In this document: in pieces, positions 17,475 through 26,384 of the stretch
Layout of the letters: each line of letters begins with the position of its first letter
Numbering within the stretch: the first letter of the stretch is position 1
Assembly (NCBI GenBank): GCA_011523765.1
Contig: WTGA01000120.1
Span: forward strand, 1 to 36,464
Direction: 5' to 3'
DNA: 36,464 bases
Source: Gammaproteobacteria bacterium
GTDB lineage: Bacteria; Pseudomonadota; Gammaproteobacteria; Arenicellales; Poriferihabitantaceae
Translations under genes and position numbers: made by a program
The notes under the pieces: generated by a model
What the model saw: only the letters and a program-made list of their open reading frames with translations
What the model was told of the DNA's origin: nothing
Databases searched by the model: none

Positions 17475-18122
17475 TTATATTTCTCCGATATTTTCCAGTT
17501 TCAACTGTACCAGGGCGGGATTGCCGGCTCCTTCCGACAACAACTCCAGTGATTTTGAATAGGCCTCTTTGGCCAACCGCCTGTCACCCTGTTGACCACG
17601 CTGAAGATAAGCATCTCCCCGCAACTCGTGATATCTTGACGAGAAGCTGCTTGGCTGGTTTCCGTTTTCCAGAATTTCCAGGGCCCGGTCCGGGTCGTCC
17701 CTGGCGATCAGCACCGATGCCAACCGAAGCCTTGCGATATGCTTCATGCTGGCATCCTCGGTACTGGCCACCACCCAGGACAACTCCGAAGCCGCGGATT
17801 CCAGATCACCCGTATCGACGAATTGCCTGGCGAGCAGTAATCCTGCCAACACGGCATAAGGCGTATCCTTGAAATCCTGTTTCAGGGTGGAGGCGATCGC
17901 CCGGGTATTCTCAATCGGCGCATCCACCCCGATGCTCCCGAACAGCTCAGAGGCCGCTTCACTCCGGGACTCCTGGTAGTGACCCCAATAGTTGAACCCG
18001 ACGATCCCTGCAAGACCGAGAGCAATGCCTGCCGCCAAGGATTTTCCATGTTCATCCCACAGCACTTTTGCTCTGGCCACATCATCATCTTCTGCAAATT
18101 TTGGTAATTTCTCTTCAGCCAT
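17475..18122 (-). CDS. yfgM: YfgM-like inner-membrane TPR protein
   Basis: YfgM is an inner-membrane protein associated with SecYEG and the periplasmic chaperone network. The 215-aa protein has a charged cytoplasmic N-terminus, one membrane segment at about 30-48 (LAAGIALGLAGIVGFNYWG) and a periplasmic TPR-like domain with YAVLAGLLLARQFV and IARLRLASVLIARD. The position between hisS and bamB supports the name. Its TAA touches the TTG of bamB, so the two are coupled. Confidence 0.88.
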   Translation of the reverse strand: MAEEKLPKFAEDDDVARAKVLWDEHGKSLAAGIALGLAGIVGFNYWGHYQESRSEAASELFGSIGVDAPIENTRAIASTLKQDFKDTPYAVLAGLLLARQFVDTGDLESAASELSWVVASTEDASMKHIARLRLASVLIARDDPDRALEILENGNQPSSFSSRYHELRGDAYLQRGQQGDRRLAKEAYSKSLELLSEGAGNPALVQLKLENIGEI

Positions 18123-18156
18123 TTCAGGTTCAGCCTGTCATCGAATAATGGTAATA

Positions 18157-19422
18157 CTATCTCAGATTGGTTTTACACCATTGAACCAAGTCTGAACTCG
18201 GCAGTTCCAGTGGACCGGCACTTTTGCGCATGAATTTGACCTGAACCATCTCTTTCTCCCGTTCCGTCTCCCCAACTATGATACAGATTTCCGCTCCGGA
18301 CCGGTCCGCCCGTTTCAACCGGGTTTTCAGTTTTCCTCCGCCACAGTGGTCAACCACCGTCATTCCGGCATCGCGCAAGGCTTCAGAAATGCCGACTATA
18401 CTGGAAACTTCTGCCCCGGTAATATCGATCACATGGATCGGATGATTGGGTTGTCCCCGGGTTTTTCCCTGCGCAATCGCCAGTTCAGCCAGTCGCTCCA
18501 TGCCCATTGCAAAACCGATGGCCGGCACCGGTTTGCCACCCCGCTTTTCTACCAGAGAGTCATACCGGCCTCCCGCACACACGGTATTTTGTGCGCCCAG
18601 CTGTTTCGTGGTCCACTCAAATACGGTACTGGTATAGTAGTCCAGCCCTCTGACCAATCGTGTGTTGATACGAAAACTTATCGACGACTGCTCCAGGGAT
18701 TCACAAAACCTCTCGAAATGCTTTCGCTCATCCATTTGTATAAAGTCCAGTATATCCGGGGCATTCGAAACCAGTTCCTGAATATCCGGATTTTTACTGT
18801 CCAGGATTCTGAGCGGGTTTCTGTCCAGCCGTCGCAGGTTGTCTTCATCCAGCTGGTCCAGGTTCTGCCGCAGAAATTGCCGGAGCGAATCCCGGTAGGC
18901 CAGCCTTGACCGGCTGGAGCCGAGAGTATTGATTTCAAGCTGGATTCCATCGATTTCCAATTCCTTCCATATCCGTTCACCTGCACGAATCATTTCAGCA
19001 TCAATATCCGGGCCAGGCCATCCGAAGGCCTCAATGCCAAACTGATGGAACTGACGGTACCGGCCCTTTTGCGGCCTTTCCCGTCGAAACATCGGCCCCA
19101 TATACCAGAATCTTTGCTGTTGATTGTGTAGCAACCCATGTTGAATACAGGCTCTCACCGTACTGGCGGTCGCTTCCGGCCTGAGTGAGAGGCACTCCTC
19201 GCCACTGTCCGTGAAAGTGTACATTTCCTTGTCGACAATATCGGTCTGATCGCCGATAGACTGCGTAAACAAGGCCGTTTTTTCAAGTAGCGGCGTCCGA
19301 ATTTCCTGGTAGCCATATTGCCATGCGACGGTCCTGAGAACCGACTCCAGGCGATGCCAAAGCACCATTTTCTCCGGCAACAGGTCGTTCATGCCGCGAA
19401 CGGCTTGAATGCGCTCACTCAT
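18157..19422 (-). CDS. hisS: Histidyl-tRNA synthetase
   Basis: HisS is the class II synthetase that charges tRNA-His. From the ATG at 19422 the protein is 421 aa (E. coli 424). It shows IQAVRGMNDLLP, class II motif 2 RRERPQKGRYRQFHQFG, the histidine-specific GLDYYTSTVFEW and GGRYDSLV, motif 3 AIGFAMGMERL and a C-terminal anticodon-binding domain. An upstream in-frame extension would add 39 residues made from the rodZ repeat in another frame, so it is rejected. The ATG overlaps the rodZ stop by 8 bases. The ispG gene that usually lies between them is absent. Confidence 0.96.
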   Translation of the reverse strand: MSERIQAVRGMNDLLPEKMVLWHRLESVLRTVAWQYGYQEIRTPLLEKTALFTQSIGDQTDIVDKEMYTFTDSGEECLSLRPEATASTVRACIQHGLLHNQQQRFWYMGPMFRRERPQKGRYRQFHQFGIEAFGWPGPDIDAEMIRAGERIWKELEIDGIQLEINTLGSSRSRLAYRDSLRQFLRQNLDQLDEDNLRRLDRNPLRILDSKNPDIQELVSNAPDILDFIQMDERKHFERFCESLEQSSISFRINTRLVRGLDYYTSTVFEWTTKQLGAQNTVCAGGRYDSLVEKRGGKPVPAIGFAMGMERLAELAIAQGKTRGQPNHPIHVIDITGAEVSSIVGISEALRDAGMTVVDHCGGGKLKTRLKRADRSGAEICIIVGETEREKEMVQVKFMRKSAGPLELPSSDLVQWCKTNLR

Positions 19423-20767
19423 TGGACTCGGTGACCGGGTCAACCGGGTCGACCGGCTCGGTCGGCTCGGTCGGCTCGGTCGGCCCGACCGGATTTTGAT
19501 CGGGAAGTTCGCCAACCACAATCTGGACGAACGGCTCACCTTCGTTCGCTTCGAACCGGACCGGTTGCCCCAGGTAGATCACACTTGCGCTGTCGGCTTC
19601 GCCCAGGTAAACCCAAAACGGCGCTTTTCCATTGATAATCAGGGGTATATCTGGCCCAACGTTTCCAAAAAAGAGTTTGGTCCCGTCCCGCTCCCTGACA
19701 TCCAGCCACATCGATTTCTCCACCTGGACTACAACCTGATTTTTGGAAGTCGGGTCGATGACCGTGCCAATGCTCGATTCCAGACGGACTTCCGCTTCCG
19801 CGGTGCCGGCTGGCGCAACGGGTTCCTGAACAGCTTCCGGGAGCACCGCCGCCGCTTCCCCGGTCCCGGCTGTTTCGCCCGCGGTGCCGGCCGGCGCAAC
19901 GGGTTCCTGCACGACTTCGGGAAGCACCGCTACCGCTTCCGTGGTCACTTCGGCTTCTTCAGCATCGGAAGTCCCGGGTCCGGCCTCCACAGCGGGGGCC
20001 GGGGATTCATCCCGACTGCTGGAAAGCAGGTCCGGACCGGTGGATTGCCCGGAAGAATCAGAGTCGGGCGGGATGGCCTCCTGGCCGGTGGAACCCGGAT
20101 CGGTGTTCTCCACAGTATTCTCCGGAACCTGCTCGCTGGCACCGGGGGACTGCTGCGCCCCTTGCGGAACCGGGTCTTCAGGCAAATACCGCTCCGAATG
20201 ATCGCTTTCCTGCTCATCATCGGCGCTGAATCCTTCTGAAAAATTGGGTTCAGGCAGCACAATCGCCGAGAGATTTTGCGTGTCCGGCGAACGGCCGTCC
20301 TCTGCAGTGCCCGGTTCTGCACTGTCCGTGGAATCAATAATGACCAGCTGGGGGTCGGTATCGATATCCGACCACTGGGTTATCAGTATATTTTCCGGGG
20401 TTTGCCAATACCAGATCACTCCCAGAAAAAGCACCGAAAGCACCAAAAAAACCACCGCGGACCTCTTTCGCAGTTTTTCCTGGAGATGATGGGTACTGCG
20501 ATGATTGGGCTTGAGTACAATGTCGGACAGCGGGGTATCACGACTTTCCCGGTATGAATCAATTTCCCCGGTGATATCAATCCCCAGCAGGTTCCCGTAG
20601 CTTCTCCAGTAGCCGATAATGTAGGGGGTCTCCGGCAAGGAGTCGAAATCATCCTGCTCAATTGCCTCGACCTGGGATACTGACAACAGCAGTTCATCCG
20701 CAACATCCTGCAGACCCCAGCCGAGTTTTCTTCTTTTTTCCCTGAATAAGGAGCCGGGCGTTGGCAT
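19415..20767 (-). CDS. rodZ: Cytoskeletal protein RodZ with repetitive linker
   Basis: RodZ links MreB filaments to the membrane to maintain rod shape. The 450-aa product has an N-terminal helix-turn-helix (REKRRKLGWGLQDVADEL), a membrane segment near 105-125 (AVVFLVLSVLFLGVIWYW) and a long acidic, Pro/Ser/Thr-rich periplasmic linker. A C-terminal RodZ domain follows (VVQVEKSMWLDVRERDGTK). The linker has two copies of VLPExVQEPVAPAGTA spaced 27 residues apart, and the tail holds PTE/PVD triplets. I prefer the ATG at 20767, with AGGA six bases upstream; ATG at 20788 is the alternative. It ends overlapping hisS. Confidence 0.9.
   Translation of the reverse strand: MPTPGSLFREKRRKLGWGLQDVADELLLSVSQVEAIEQDDFDSLPETPYIIGYWRSYGNLLGIDITGEIDSYRESRDTPLSDIVLKPNHRSTHHLQEKLRKRSAVVFLVLSVLFLGVIWYWQTPENILITQWSDIDTDPQLVIIDSTDSAEPGTAEDGRSPDTQNLSAIVLPEPNFSEGFSADDEQESDHSERYLPEDPVPQGAQQSPGASEQVPENTVENTDPGSTGQEAIPPDSDSSGQSTGPDLLSSSRDESPAPAVEAGPGTSDAEEAEVTTEAVAVLPEVVQEPVAPAGTAGETAGTGEAAAVLPEAVQEPVAPAGTAEAEVRLESSIGTVIDPTSKNQVVVQVEKSMWLDVRERDGTKLFFGNVGPDIPLIINGKAPFWVYLGEADSASVIYLGQPVRFEANEGEPFVQIVVGELPDQNPVGPTEPTEPTEPVDPVDPVTESNE
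19452..19484. repeat. 9-bp tandem repeat in the rodZ 3' end
   Basis: Three tandem copies of CGGCTCGGT, flanked by variants, encode repeated Pro-Thr-Glu and Pro-Val-Asp triplets at the end of RodZ. Such short in-frame arrays are slippage-prone and could vary in copy number between strains. The boundaries are approximate. Confidence 0.6.
19800..19930. repeat. 81-bp-period duplication inside the rodZ linker
   Basis: A segment of about 50 bases (19800-19849) recurs with a few differences at 19881-19930, a period of 81 bases or exactly 27 codons, so the frame is kept. It encodes the repeated VLPExVQEPVAPAGTA peptide in the periplasmic linker. Confidence 0.75.
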
Positions 20768-21184
20768 GACAGATCCTGCTTTTTCCATTGTCCTCGGGCA
20801 ACTACGGTTTCAGCAGGCCGGACCGGGGATGAAACCCGGAAATCGGACCACCGCTTTTTACCCTTCCACAGGACGGGTTCCCAGTATTTGTACCGGGCCA
20901 TTCAGTTTCCATGTTGGCGGCAAACCGTGACAGGCTTTCCGACAAGGTGCCCGAACCACGGTCGGTTCTTCCCCCCGCCTGTGTGGACCGCATGGCATGG
21001 AACCACGCCTGTGCGCTGGGGCGCAAGCCCGGGTCCACACGAAAGACTCCGGCCGCACACGGTGCCGATTTGCTTCCTTCGGGTACAGACCGACGGGCTT
21101 TCATGCGCCGGCACCGGCCGCTCCCGACGGCGGAAAGCAGGAGTTCCGAAAACCGGGAATCCGGACTTGGAGCAATCGCCGTCA
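20768..21184. other. Non-coding gap between rlmN and rodZ
   Basis: About 400 bases lie between the rlmN stop and the rodZ start. In Pseudomonas this place is held by pilF/pilW, a TPR lipoprotein. I found no lipobox, no TPR and no recognisable remnant here. Minus-strand open frames across it have composition typical of chance frames in GC-rich DNA. A rodZ promoter may lie here but no convincing -35/-10 pair was identified. Confidence 0.55.
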
Positions 21185-22321
21185 TCAGGGAAAGACCACT
21201 GGGTGCTGCCGCATCCGACGCGACCGATGGGTCCGGTCCAGAAAATCCCCTGCAAGCTGCCCGCAGGCCGCATCAATGTCATCTCCCCTGGTTTTTCTCG
21301 TGATCGTCAAAATGTTCCGTGACATCAGCACTTCTCTGAATCGATGAATGGCGTTCATGTCCGACCCCTCGAACCGGGTTCCGGGAAAGGTATTGAAAGG
21401 GATGAGATTCACTTTCGCCGGGACCCCGGCCAGCACGGTTGACAGCTGTCTCGCCTGGGCCGGGCTGTCGTTCACATCCTTGAGCATGACATACTCAAAG
21501 GTGATTCGCTGCCTGTTCCTTTCGCCTGCGTAGGATGTGCAACTCTCAAGGAGTCGGTGGATGGGATATTTTTTGTTCAGCGGTACCAGCTTGTTTCGCA
21601 ACTCATCGTTTGGAGCATGCAGGGACACTGCCAAACTGACCGGGCATTCCTGCCGAAGCCGGTCAATGAACGGAACCATCCCGGCCGTGCTGAGGGTCAC
21701 CCTGCGCCTCGACAGACCAAATGAAAAGTCATCCATCATCAATTTCATGGCCGATACCACATTTTCAAAATTCAGCAGGGGTTCTCCCATGCCCATCATC
21801 ACCACATTGGTCACCGGTCTGCGCCGGTCCGGCCCGCCGTGGGATGCAATATCCGGTTCCCGAATTTTCGTTTTCTCCAAAACATGATTGGCAATCCAGA
21901 CCTGTGAAATAATCTCGTCAACATTCAGGTTCCGGTTGAATCCTTGTTGGGCGGTCGCGCAGAAAGTACAGTTCAATCCACATCCGACCTGGGAAGAGAC
22001 GCACAGGGTTCCACGGCCGGTTTCCGGGATATAAACCATTTCGATGCAATTGCGGTCCTGCAGCCTGAGCAGCCATTTCACGGTTCCATCCCCGGATTGC
22101 TGCTGACGGACAATTTCCGGAAGATCCAGGTTCGTATTCCGGTTCAACCGCTCCCTCAATCCTTTGCTGAGATCGGTCATCTTCCGGAAATCCGTCATAT
22201 TGCGCTGGTAAACCCACTGCAGCAGCTGGTTGACGCGGAACCGCTTTTCCCCCATCCCATGGAAAAAGGACTCCATGGCAATCCGGTCCAGGGAAAACAG
22301 GTTGATGGTGGGTTCCGGCAC
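21185..22321 (-). CDS. rlmN: Dual-specificity RNA methyltransferase RlmN
   Basis: RlmN is a radical SAM enzyme that methylates C2 of A2503 in 23S rRNA and A37 in some tRNAs. The radical SAM cluster CxxxCxxC is C114-GLN-C118-TF-C121. [31 protein letters not shown] and a C-terminal conserved Cys in [10 protein letters not shown] are present. I place the start at a GTG at 22321 (378 aa), just after the ndk stop and preceded by GGAGGCGGAGCC, a strong Shine-Dalgarno. The frame is open to a TTG at 22354 inside ndk. It follows ndk and precedes rodZ. Confidence 0.95.
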   Translation of the reverse strand: MPEPTINLFSLDRIAMESFFHGMGEKRFRVNQLLQWVYQRNMTDFRKMTDLSKGLRERLNRNTNLDLPEIVRQQQSGDGTVKWLLRLQDRNCIEMVYIPETGRGTLCVSSQVGCGLNCTFCATAQQGFNRNLNVDEIISQVWIANHVLEKTKIREPDIASHGGPDRRRPVTNVVMMGMGEPLLNFENVVSAMKLMMDDFSFGLSRRRVTLSTAGMVPFIDRLRQECPVSLAVSLHAPNDELRNKLVPLNKKYPIHRLLESCTSYAGERNRQRITFEYVMLKDVNDSPAQARQLSTVLAGVPAKVNLIPFNTFPGTRFEGSDMNAIHRFREVLMSRNILTITRKTRGDDIDAACGQLAGDFLDRTHRSRRMRQHPVVFP

Positions 22322-22335
22322 GGCTCCGCCTCCGG

Positions 22336-22767
22336 TCAGCGGGTCCTTGGGCAAATATCGCTTTCTTCGAAGAAAAACGATATTTCCACCGCTGCGGTCT
22401 CGGGCGCATCCGAACCATGTACCGCGTTTTCTTCCACATTGGCCGCAAAGTCCGCCCGTATGGTTCCGGCCTCCGCATCGGCCGGGTTGGTGGCCCCCAT
22501 CACTTCCCGATTTTTGGCGATGGCATTTTCTCCTTCCAGGACCTGAACCATGACGGGTCCCGACGTCATGAAACGGACCAGGTCATTGTAAAAGGGGCGC
22601 TCCCGGTGTACGGCGTAAAATCCTTCGGCCTGTTCCGGACTCATATGCAGCATGCGTGATGCCACGATGGTCAATCCCGCATCTTCGAATCGCTGGTAAA
22701 TTCTTCCAATATTGTTGCCGGCCACCGCGTCGGGCTTGACAATGGAAAATGTTCGCTCAATAGCCAT
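22336..22767 (-). CDS. ndk: Nucleoside diphosphate kinase
   Basis: Ndk equilibrates nucleoside triphosphate pools by a phospho-His ping-pong mechanism. From the ATG at 22767 (Shine-Dalgarno GGGAG) it is 143 aa, the same as E. coli. It contains [15 protein letters not shown], the [11 protein letters not shown] loop, [13 protein letters not shown] and the active-site His in AVHGSD. The open frame upstream of the ATG is not conserved. It is the first gene of the ndk-rlmN-rodZ-hisS-yfgM-bamB-der unit, with a good -10 just upstream. Confidence 0.97.
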   Translation of the reverse strand: MAIERTFSIVKPDAVAGNNIGRIYQRFEDAGLTIVASRMLHMSPEQAEGFYAVHRERPFYNDLVRFMTSGPVMVQVLEGENAIAKNREVMGATNPADAEAGTIRADFAANVEENAVHGSDAPETAAVEISFFFEESDICPRTR

Positions 22768-22785
22768 AATTTTCTCCCGTTGTAT

Positions 22786-22791
22786 ATTATA
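22786..22791 (-). promoter_or_regulatory. -10 element of the ndk promoter
   Basis: A perfect TATAAT on the minus strand lies at 22786-22791, about 19 bases before the ndk ATG. The -35 region is weak at every spacing tested (16-18). It would drive the seven-gene unit to der. Confidence 0.5.
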
Positions 22792-23046
22792 CCGTTCATC
22801 AGGCGACGGAGAATATCTATTTCCATCCTCCAGCCGGCCGGCCGGTCCCCGTGTCGATGTGTCAGAATCACACACCGCCATCATGACATCATTCCAGAAA
22901 ACTTCCCGGCAACCTATTGATTGAAAAACAATTTTTTGGAACAAATTGTCCGGTGAAATCCCGGGCCGACCGCACAGGGGGAACCCGTGAATGACCCTGT
23001 CTGCCGGACCAAAAACCGCGAACGGATTGTACCTCCGGAACGGGAG

Positions 23047-24393
23047 TCAGGCCAGCAGAGTATCCGTGCCGACGCCCGTTATTGTAACATTCAGCCACGG
23101 GGACTCTGGTCTTGAATCACACTTTATCTGCACGGGAAAATAATTGTCCGCCCGGGCAAAAAGCAGGTCAGGGCGGTGTGCGGAAATCTGGCAATGTTCC
23201 AGCAGTACACGTTTCGTCTGGCCGACCTGGCGGCGCGCGACCCGGCGCCAGACCTTCCGGCCCGCCCGGCGAGCCGCATTGGCGCGTTGTTGACGAACGC
23301 TTTTCGGCACCTGGTCCGGAATACGGGCTGCGGGGGTACCGGGCCGGGATGAATAGGTGAAAACATGGGGATAGGCAATCTCCAGTTCCTCGATTGCGGT
23401 CAGCGTATCTTCAAAATGGGCATCGGACTCGGTAGGGAAACCTGCCAGAATATCCGCACTCAATACCAGTTCAGGAATCGCCGAACGCAAGGCGGTTATG
23501 CGGTCATAAACCAGGGAACGCCTGGCCCTTCTTTTCATTCTTTTCAGTATGAGCGTGTTGGCGCTTTGCAGGGACAGATGCAGGTGCGGACAGATGTTTC
23601 CGGATTGGCGCAACAGTTCAACCAGCTCGTCTGTAATGTGGGCGGGGTCAATCGAACTCAACCGTATCCGGTAGTCCCCTTCCAGGTTTGCCAGGGCACG
23701 GATCAATCCGGCGAGATCCACCTCCGAATCCTGGATGTCCGCTCCATATGACCCGACATCCACCCCGCATAAAACAATTTCTCCGTATCCGTTGATCAAC
23801 AGGCGCTCGCACTGACGCCTGACCGATGCCGGCGGGAATGAACGGCTGGGCCCTCTGGCAACATGGATGATACAAAAAGTACAACCCTGGTCACAGCCCT
23901 GCTGGATTTGGACAAATGCCCTGGATTTGCCCTGGTACCCTTTGAGCAACTGTTCCGGCAGGCTGATTTCCCGGTCAATATCGCGCAGCAATACGGGAGG
24001 CAGCCGGTCCCTGCACAAATCTTCGACCAATGCCGGAATATCCAGTTTCTGACTGTTGCCGACGACGAGGTCCACCCCCGGGATTTGTGCGCAGGCATCC
24101 GGGTCCATTTGCGCATAGCAACCGGTCACCACAATTCTGGCCCGGGGATTTTGCCGGATGGCCCTGCGAATCAGCTGTCTGGCCTGTCGGTCTGCTTCTG
24201 CTGTGACCGTACAGGTATTGATAATGAACAGGTCTGCGTCCTCGACCGACTGGACTCTTTGAATGGCGTTGCGTTCCAGCTTCTCGGCAATCATCTCGGA
24301 TTCAAACGCATTCACCTTGCATCCCATTGTGGAAATCACAACGCTTGATGCAAAAGAAGGTTTTGCAGGAGGTCTAACGGATATGGAGTTCAT
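23047..24393 (-). CDS. mtaB: tRNA t6A37 methylthiotransferase MtaB
   Basis: MtaB converts t6A37 to ms2t6A37 in tRNAs reading ANN codons, using two Fe-S clusters. The 448-aa-class product (from the ATG at 24393) has the N-terminal MTTase domain with cluster cysteines C25, C61 and C92. The radical SAM motif is C167-DQG-C171-TF-C174, and a C-terminal TRAM-like segment ends the protein. MtaB is favoured over MiaB and RimO by GCKVNAFESE and by INTCTVTAEADRQARQLIRR, typical of MtaB. An in-frame TTG at 24444 would add 17 basic residues. It lies 72 bp after iscA, a fitting neighbour for an Fe-S enzyme. Confidence 0.9.
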   Translation of the reverse strand: MNSISVRPPAKPSFASSVVISTMGCKVNAFESEMIAEKLERNAIQRVQSVEDADLFIINTCTVTAEADRQARQLIRRAIRQNPRARIVVTGCYAQMDPDACAQIPGVDLVVGNSQKLDIPALVEDLCRDRLPPVLLRDIDREISLPEQLLKGYQGKSRAFVQIQQGCDQGCTFCIIHVARGPSRSFPPASVRRQCERLLINGYGEIVLCGVDVGSYGADIQDSEVDLAGLIRALANLEGDYRIRLSSIDPAHITDELVELLRQSGNICPHLHLSLQSANTLILKRMKRRARRSLVYDRITALRSAIPELVLSADILAGFPTESDAHFEDTLTAIEELEIAYPHVFTYSSRPGTPAARIPDQVPKSVRQQRANAARRAGRKVWRRVARRQVGQTKRVLLEHCQISAHRPDLLFARADNYFPVQIKCDSRPESPWLNVTITGVGTDTLLA

Positions 24394-24465
24394 CAGCCAT
24401 CGTTTCCGGTCATCCCTTGCCGCCTTGCGCCAGCGGCGACCCAACCGGCGTGTAACCGACTTCGT

Positions 24466-24792
24466 TCAGTAAACGGTGAAACTCTCTCCGCAACCACACT
24501 GCTCGGTGACATTCGGGTTGCTGAAATGAAATGCCGCCGTCAGGCCGTCCTCCTGGTAATCGACTTCAATGCCTTCCAGGTATGGAAGATACTCTTGTTT
24601 CACGACCACCTTGACACCGTGGCTTTCAAACACCCGGTCATCATCATTGATCTGCAGGGCATAATCCATCTGGTAGGCAAAACCGGAACAACCGGATTTC
24701 TTGATGCCCAGTCGCAATCCCTCGCCTTCTCCCTTTGACGACAGGTGTGACCGGACCCGGCTGGCCGCGGATGGTGTTAACGTGACAGGCAT
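24466..24792 (-). CDS. iscA: A-type iron-sulfur carrier protein IscA
   Basis: A-type carriers receive Fe-S clusters and pass them to apoproteins. The 108-aa product (ATG at 24792; E. coli IscA 107) has the three conserved cysteines C35, C99 and C101 (KKSGCSGFAY and EQCGCGESF). The ending NPNVTEQCGCGESFTVY favours IscA over ErpA or SufA. No iscS, iscU or iscR is next to it, so it stands outside an isc operon here. The open frame extends upstream but the ATG matches the family start. The functional split between IscA and ErpA cannot be decided from sequence alone. Confidence 0.9.
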   Translation of the reverse strand: MPVTLTPSAASRVRSHLSSKGEGEGLRLGIKKSGCSGFAYQMDYALQINDDDRVFESHGVKVVVKQEYLPYLEGIEVDYQEDGLTAAFHFSNPNVTEQCGCGESFTVY

Positions 24793-24867
24793 GGTTTTCA
24801 GGCAAGTGATGGATGGTTGACACTGTTTGGGCGATTTCAGCAAAGAAACCCCCGGCTTCCGGCCCCG

Positions 24868-24873
24868 ATTGTA
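24868..24873 (-). promoter_or_regulatory. Extended -10 candidate for iscA-mtaB
   Basis: TACAAT on the minus strand (24868-24873) is directly preceded by TGG, making an extended -10. The implied start is near 24861, about 70 bases before the iscA ATG. No IscR-type site was recognised. Confidence 0.4.
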
Positions 24874-25067
24874 CCACAAGACCTGTCCAGCACGGTATTT
24901 CGTTTCCGCCGCACAGGAAACCGGCGCATTCTCATTCCCGTCATTATGGGGTTTGAATCACGATATTCAACCGCCGCCACGGCAAACCTCTTCCGCGGCC
25001 ATCTTTCCCGGGGAATGGACCCGGGCTGTATGCAGGATATTCCGCCTGGCCGGGGGGAGCCCGGTGC

Positions 25068-26282
25068 TCAGCAACCCGTGAAACCGTTTTGTACGGACAC
25101 ATAGTCCCCCGGTTGAATGCCATTGAAACAGGTGGTGGTCGCGGAACCATAGGCTCCCATCAGCCCGAACTCGATGCCGTCACCCGGCTGAATATCCACC
25201 GGCAAGGAAAACGGCACGGACAGACGGTCCAGCGGGTCACAGGTCGGGCCAAAGATATTTCTGGGTGCCCGGGGAGAAGCCAGCAATCGCCCCGCTCTCC
25301 ATACGCGTGTGGGCAATGGGGTTTTCATGATCGTTTGTTCCTGGAATCCGCCATAGACTCCATCGTTCATGAAAACATCCCCGTTCTTTCTCACATGGAC
25401 CACTTCGGCAACCAGCGATACGGACGATGCGACCAGGGCCCGGCCGGGCTCACAGAGCAATTCCGGTCTGGCTCCGGCAAAATACCGGTCCAGGCCCTGG
25501 CGAATCGTCCCGAAAAAATCTTCGACCCGGCGCACGCTGCCACGCTCATATGCAACGGGGAATCCCCCTCCTACATTCAGGCGATACAGCGAAACCCGGG
25601 CTTTTTGCGCGATTTGTGAAGCGGCGGCAAGATGGTCTGCGTAGGCCAGGGGATCGGCACATTGGGACCCCGGGTGAAAGGTCAGCGATGTCCAGACCCC
25701 TTGCCGTTTTGCCTGTTCAAGCAGTGCAACCGCTTCTTCCGGGCCGGCCCCGAATTTGCTGCCGAAATCGTAGACTGCGCTGCGGTGACCCAGCTTGAAG
25801 CGAACCGTAATCTCCATGCCCCGACTGCCCAGGGCAAGTACCTGATCGAGGCCAGCCCGGTCATCCACCACATAGGACCGGACCTTGAATCTTTCATGCG
25901 CCAGGGTGGTCGCCTTCCGCTGGCGCCCCGGATGATTGTAGTGCAGGCGGGCAAACGGCAACAGCCGGCGAACCCGTTCCATTTCACCCAACGAGGCCAC
26001 ATCAAACGTATGCACACCGGAATCCCACAACGCATTCAGCACGAGTGGATGCGGATTGGCCTTCACGGCATCGGACACTTCCCCCGGGAACAGCGCCTGG
26101 AATTTCCGGGAGGTTCGACCGAGTTGTTTTGCAGAAAACAGGTAGCACGACTGGTCCAGGTGGTTGTGGACCAGATAGTCCCGCGTGTCCTGGTACGCCG
26201 GAACACCATGGTTCCGGTCTCCTTCCTGACTGAACGGTATAGGTTGCATGGGGCGGTGCCGCGGGATGAAATTCGAACCCAT
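25068..26282 (-). CDS. Ornithine-decarboxylase-like PLP enzyme (fold III)
   Basis: The 404-aa protein belongs to the alanine-racemase-fold decarboxylases that include eukaryotic-type ornithine decarboxylase (putrescine synthesis). It has the PLP lysine in DAVKANPHP (K74), the FHPGSQC His loop, NVGGGFP and EPGRALVASS. The active-site Cys lies in FGPTCDPLD, and the Tyr in GAYGSATTTCFNG. The CDPLD box favours ornithine (or lysine/ornithine) over diaminopimelate as substrate; the exact substrate is not settled. A second ATG at 26249 would give 393 aa. It is divergent from an Lrp/AsnC gene, which is its likely regulator. Confidence 0.88.
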   Translation of the reverse strand: MGSNFIPRHRPMQPIPFSQEGDRNHGVPAYQDTRDYLVHNHLDQSCYLFSAKQLGRTSRKFQALFPGEVSDAVKANPHPLVLNALWDSGVHTFDVASLGEMERVRRLLPFARLHYNHPGRQRKATTLAHERFKVRSYVVDDRAGLDQVLALGSRGMEITVRFKLGHRSAVYDFGSKFGAGPEEAVALLEQAKRQGVWTSLTFHPGSQCADPLAYADHLAAASQIAQKARVSLYRLNVGGGFPVAYERGSVRRVEDFFGTIRQGLDRYFAGARPELLCEPGRALVASSVSLVAEVVHVRKNGDVFMNDGVYGGFQEQTIMKTPLPTRVWRAGRLLASPRAPRNIFGPTCDPLDRLSVPFSLPVDIQPGDGIEFGLMGAYGSATTTCFNGIQPGDYVSVQNGFTGC

Positions 26283-26384
26283 TATGCGACACTTGGATTA
26301 CGCATAATAGATATATTTTATGTTAATTTAATTAATATTATTCTCATATTGAAATGATAATTAGTTATATTGTATAATTTTCTC
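26283..26384. promoter_or_regulatory. AT-rich divergent control region, decarboxylase/Lrp
   Basis: These 102 bases between the two divergent genes are strikingly AT-rich in a GC-rich genome. They hold a strong plus promoter: TTGAAA at 26349-26354, an 18-base spacer and a perfect TATAAT at 26373-26378. There is a weaker minus -10 (TATTAT at 26304-26309). A TTAATTTAATTAATATTA stretch at about 26323-26340 is near-palindromic and AT-rich, as Lrp-family sites often are. Confidence 0.6.

Noticed and set aside
19423-19539. N-terminal extension of HisS
   Set aside because: The extra 39 residues are a Ser/Arg/Pro-rich out-of-frame reading of the rodZ repeat; the family start is the ATG at 19422.
20802-21185. 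Minus-strand frame in the rlmN-rodZ gap as a pilF relic
   Set aside because: No lipobox or TPR pattern could be recognised in any frame, so a pilF remnant is not supported.
25007-25025. CCCGGG...CCCGGG hairpin as terminator of the decarboxylase gene
   Set aside because: The 6-bp arms are self-complementary and no T tract follows on either strand; chance in GC-rich DNA is likely.
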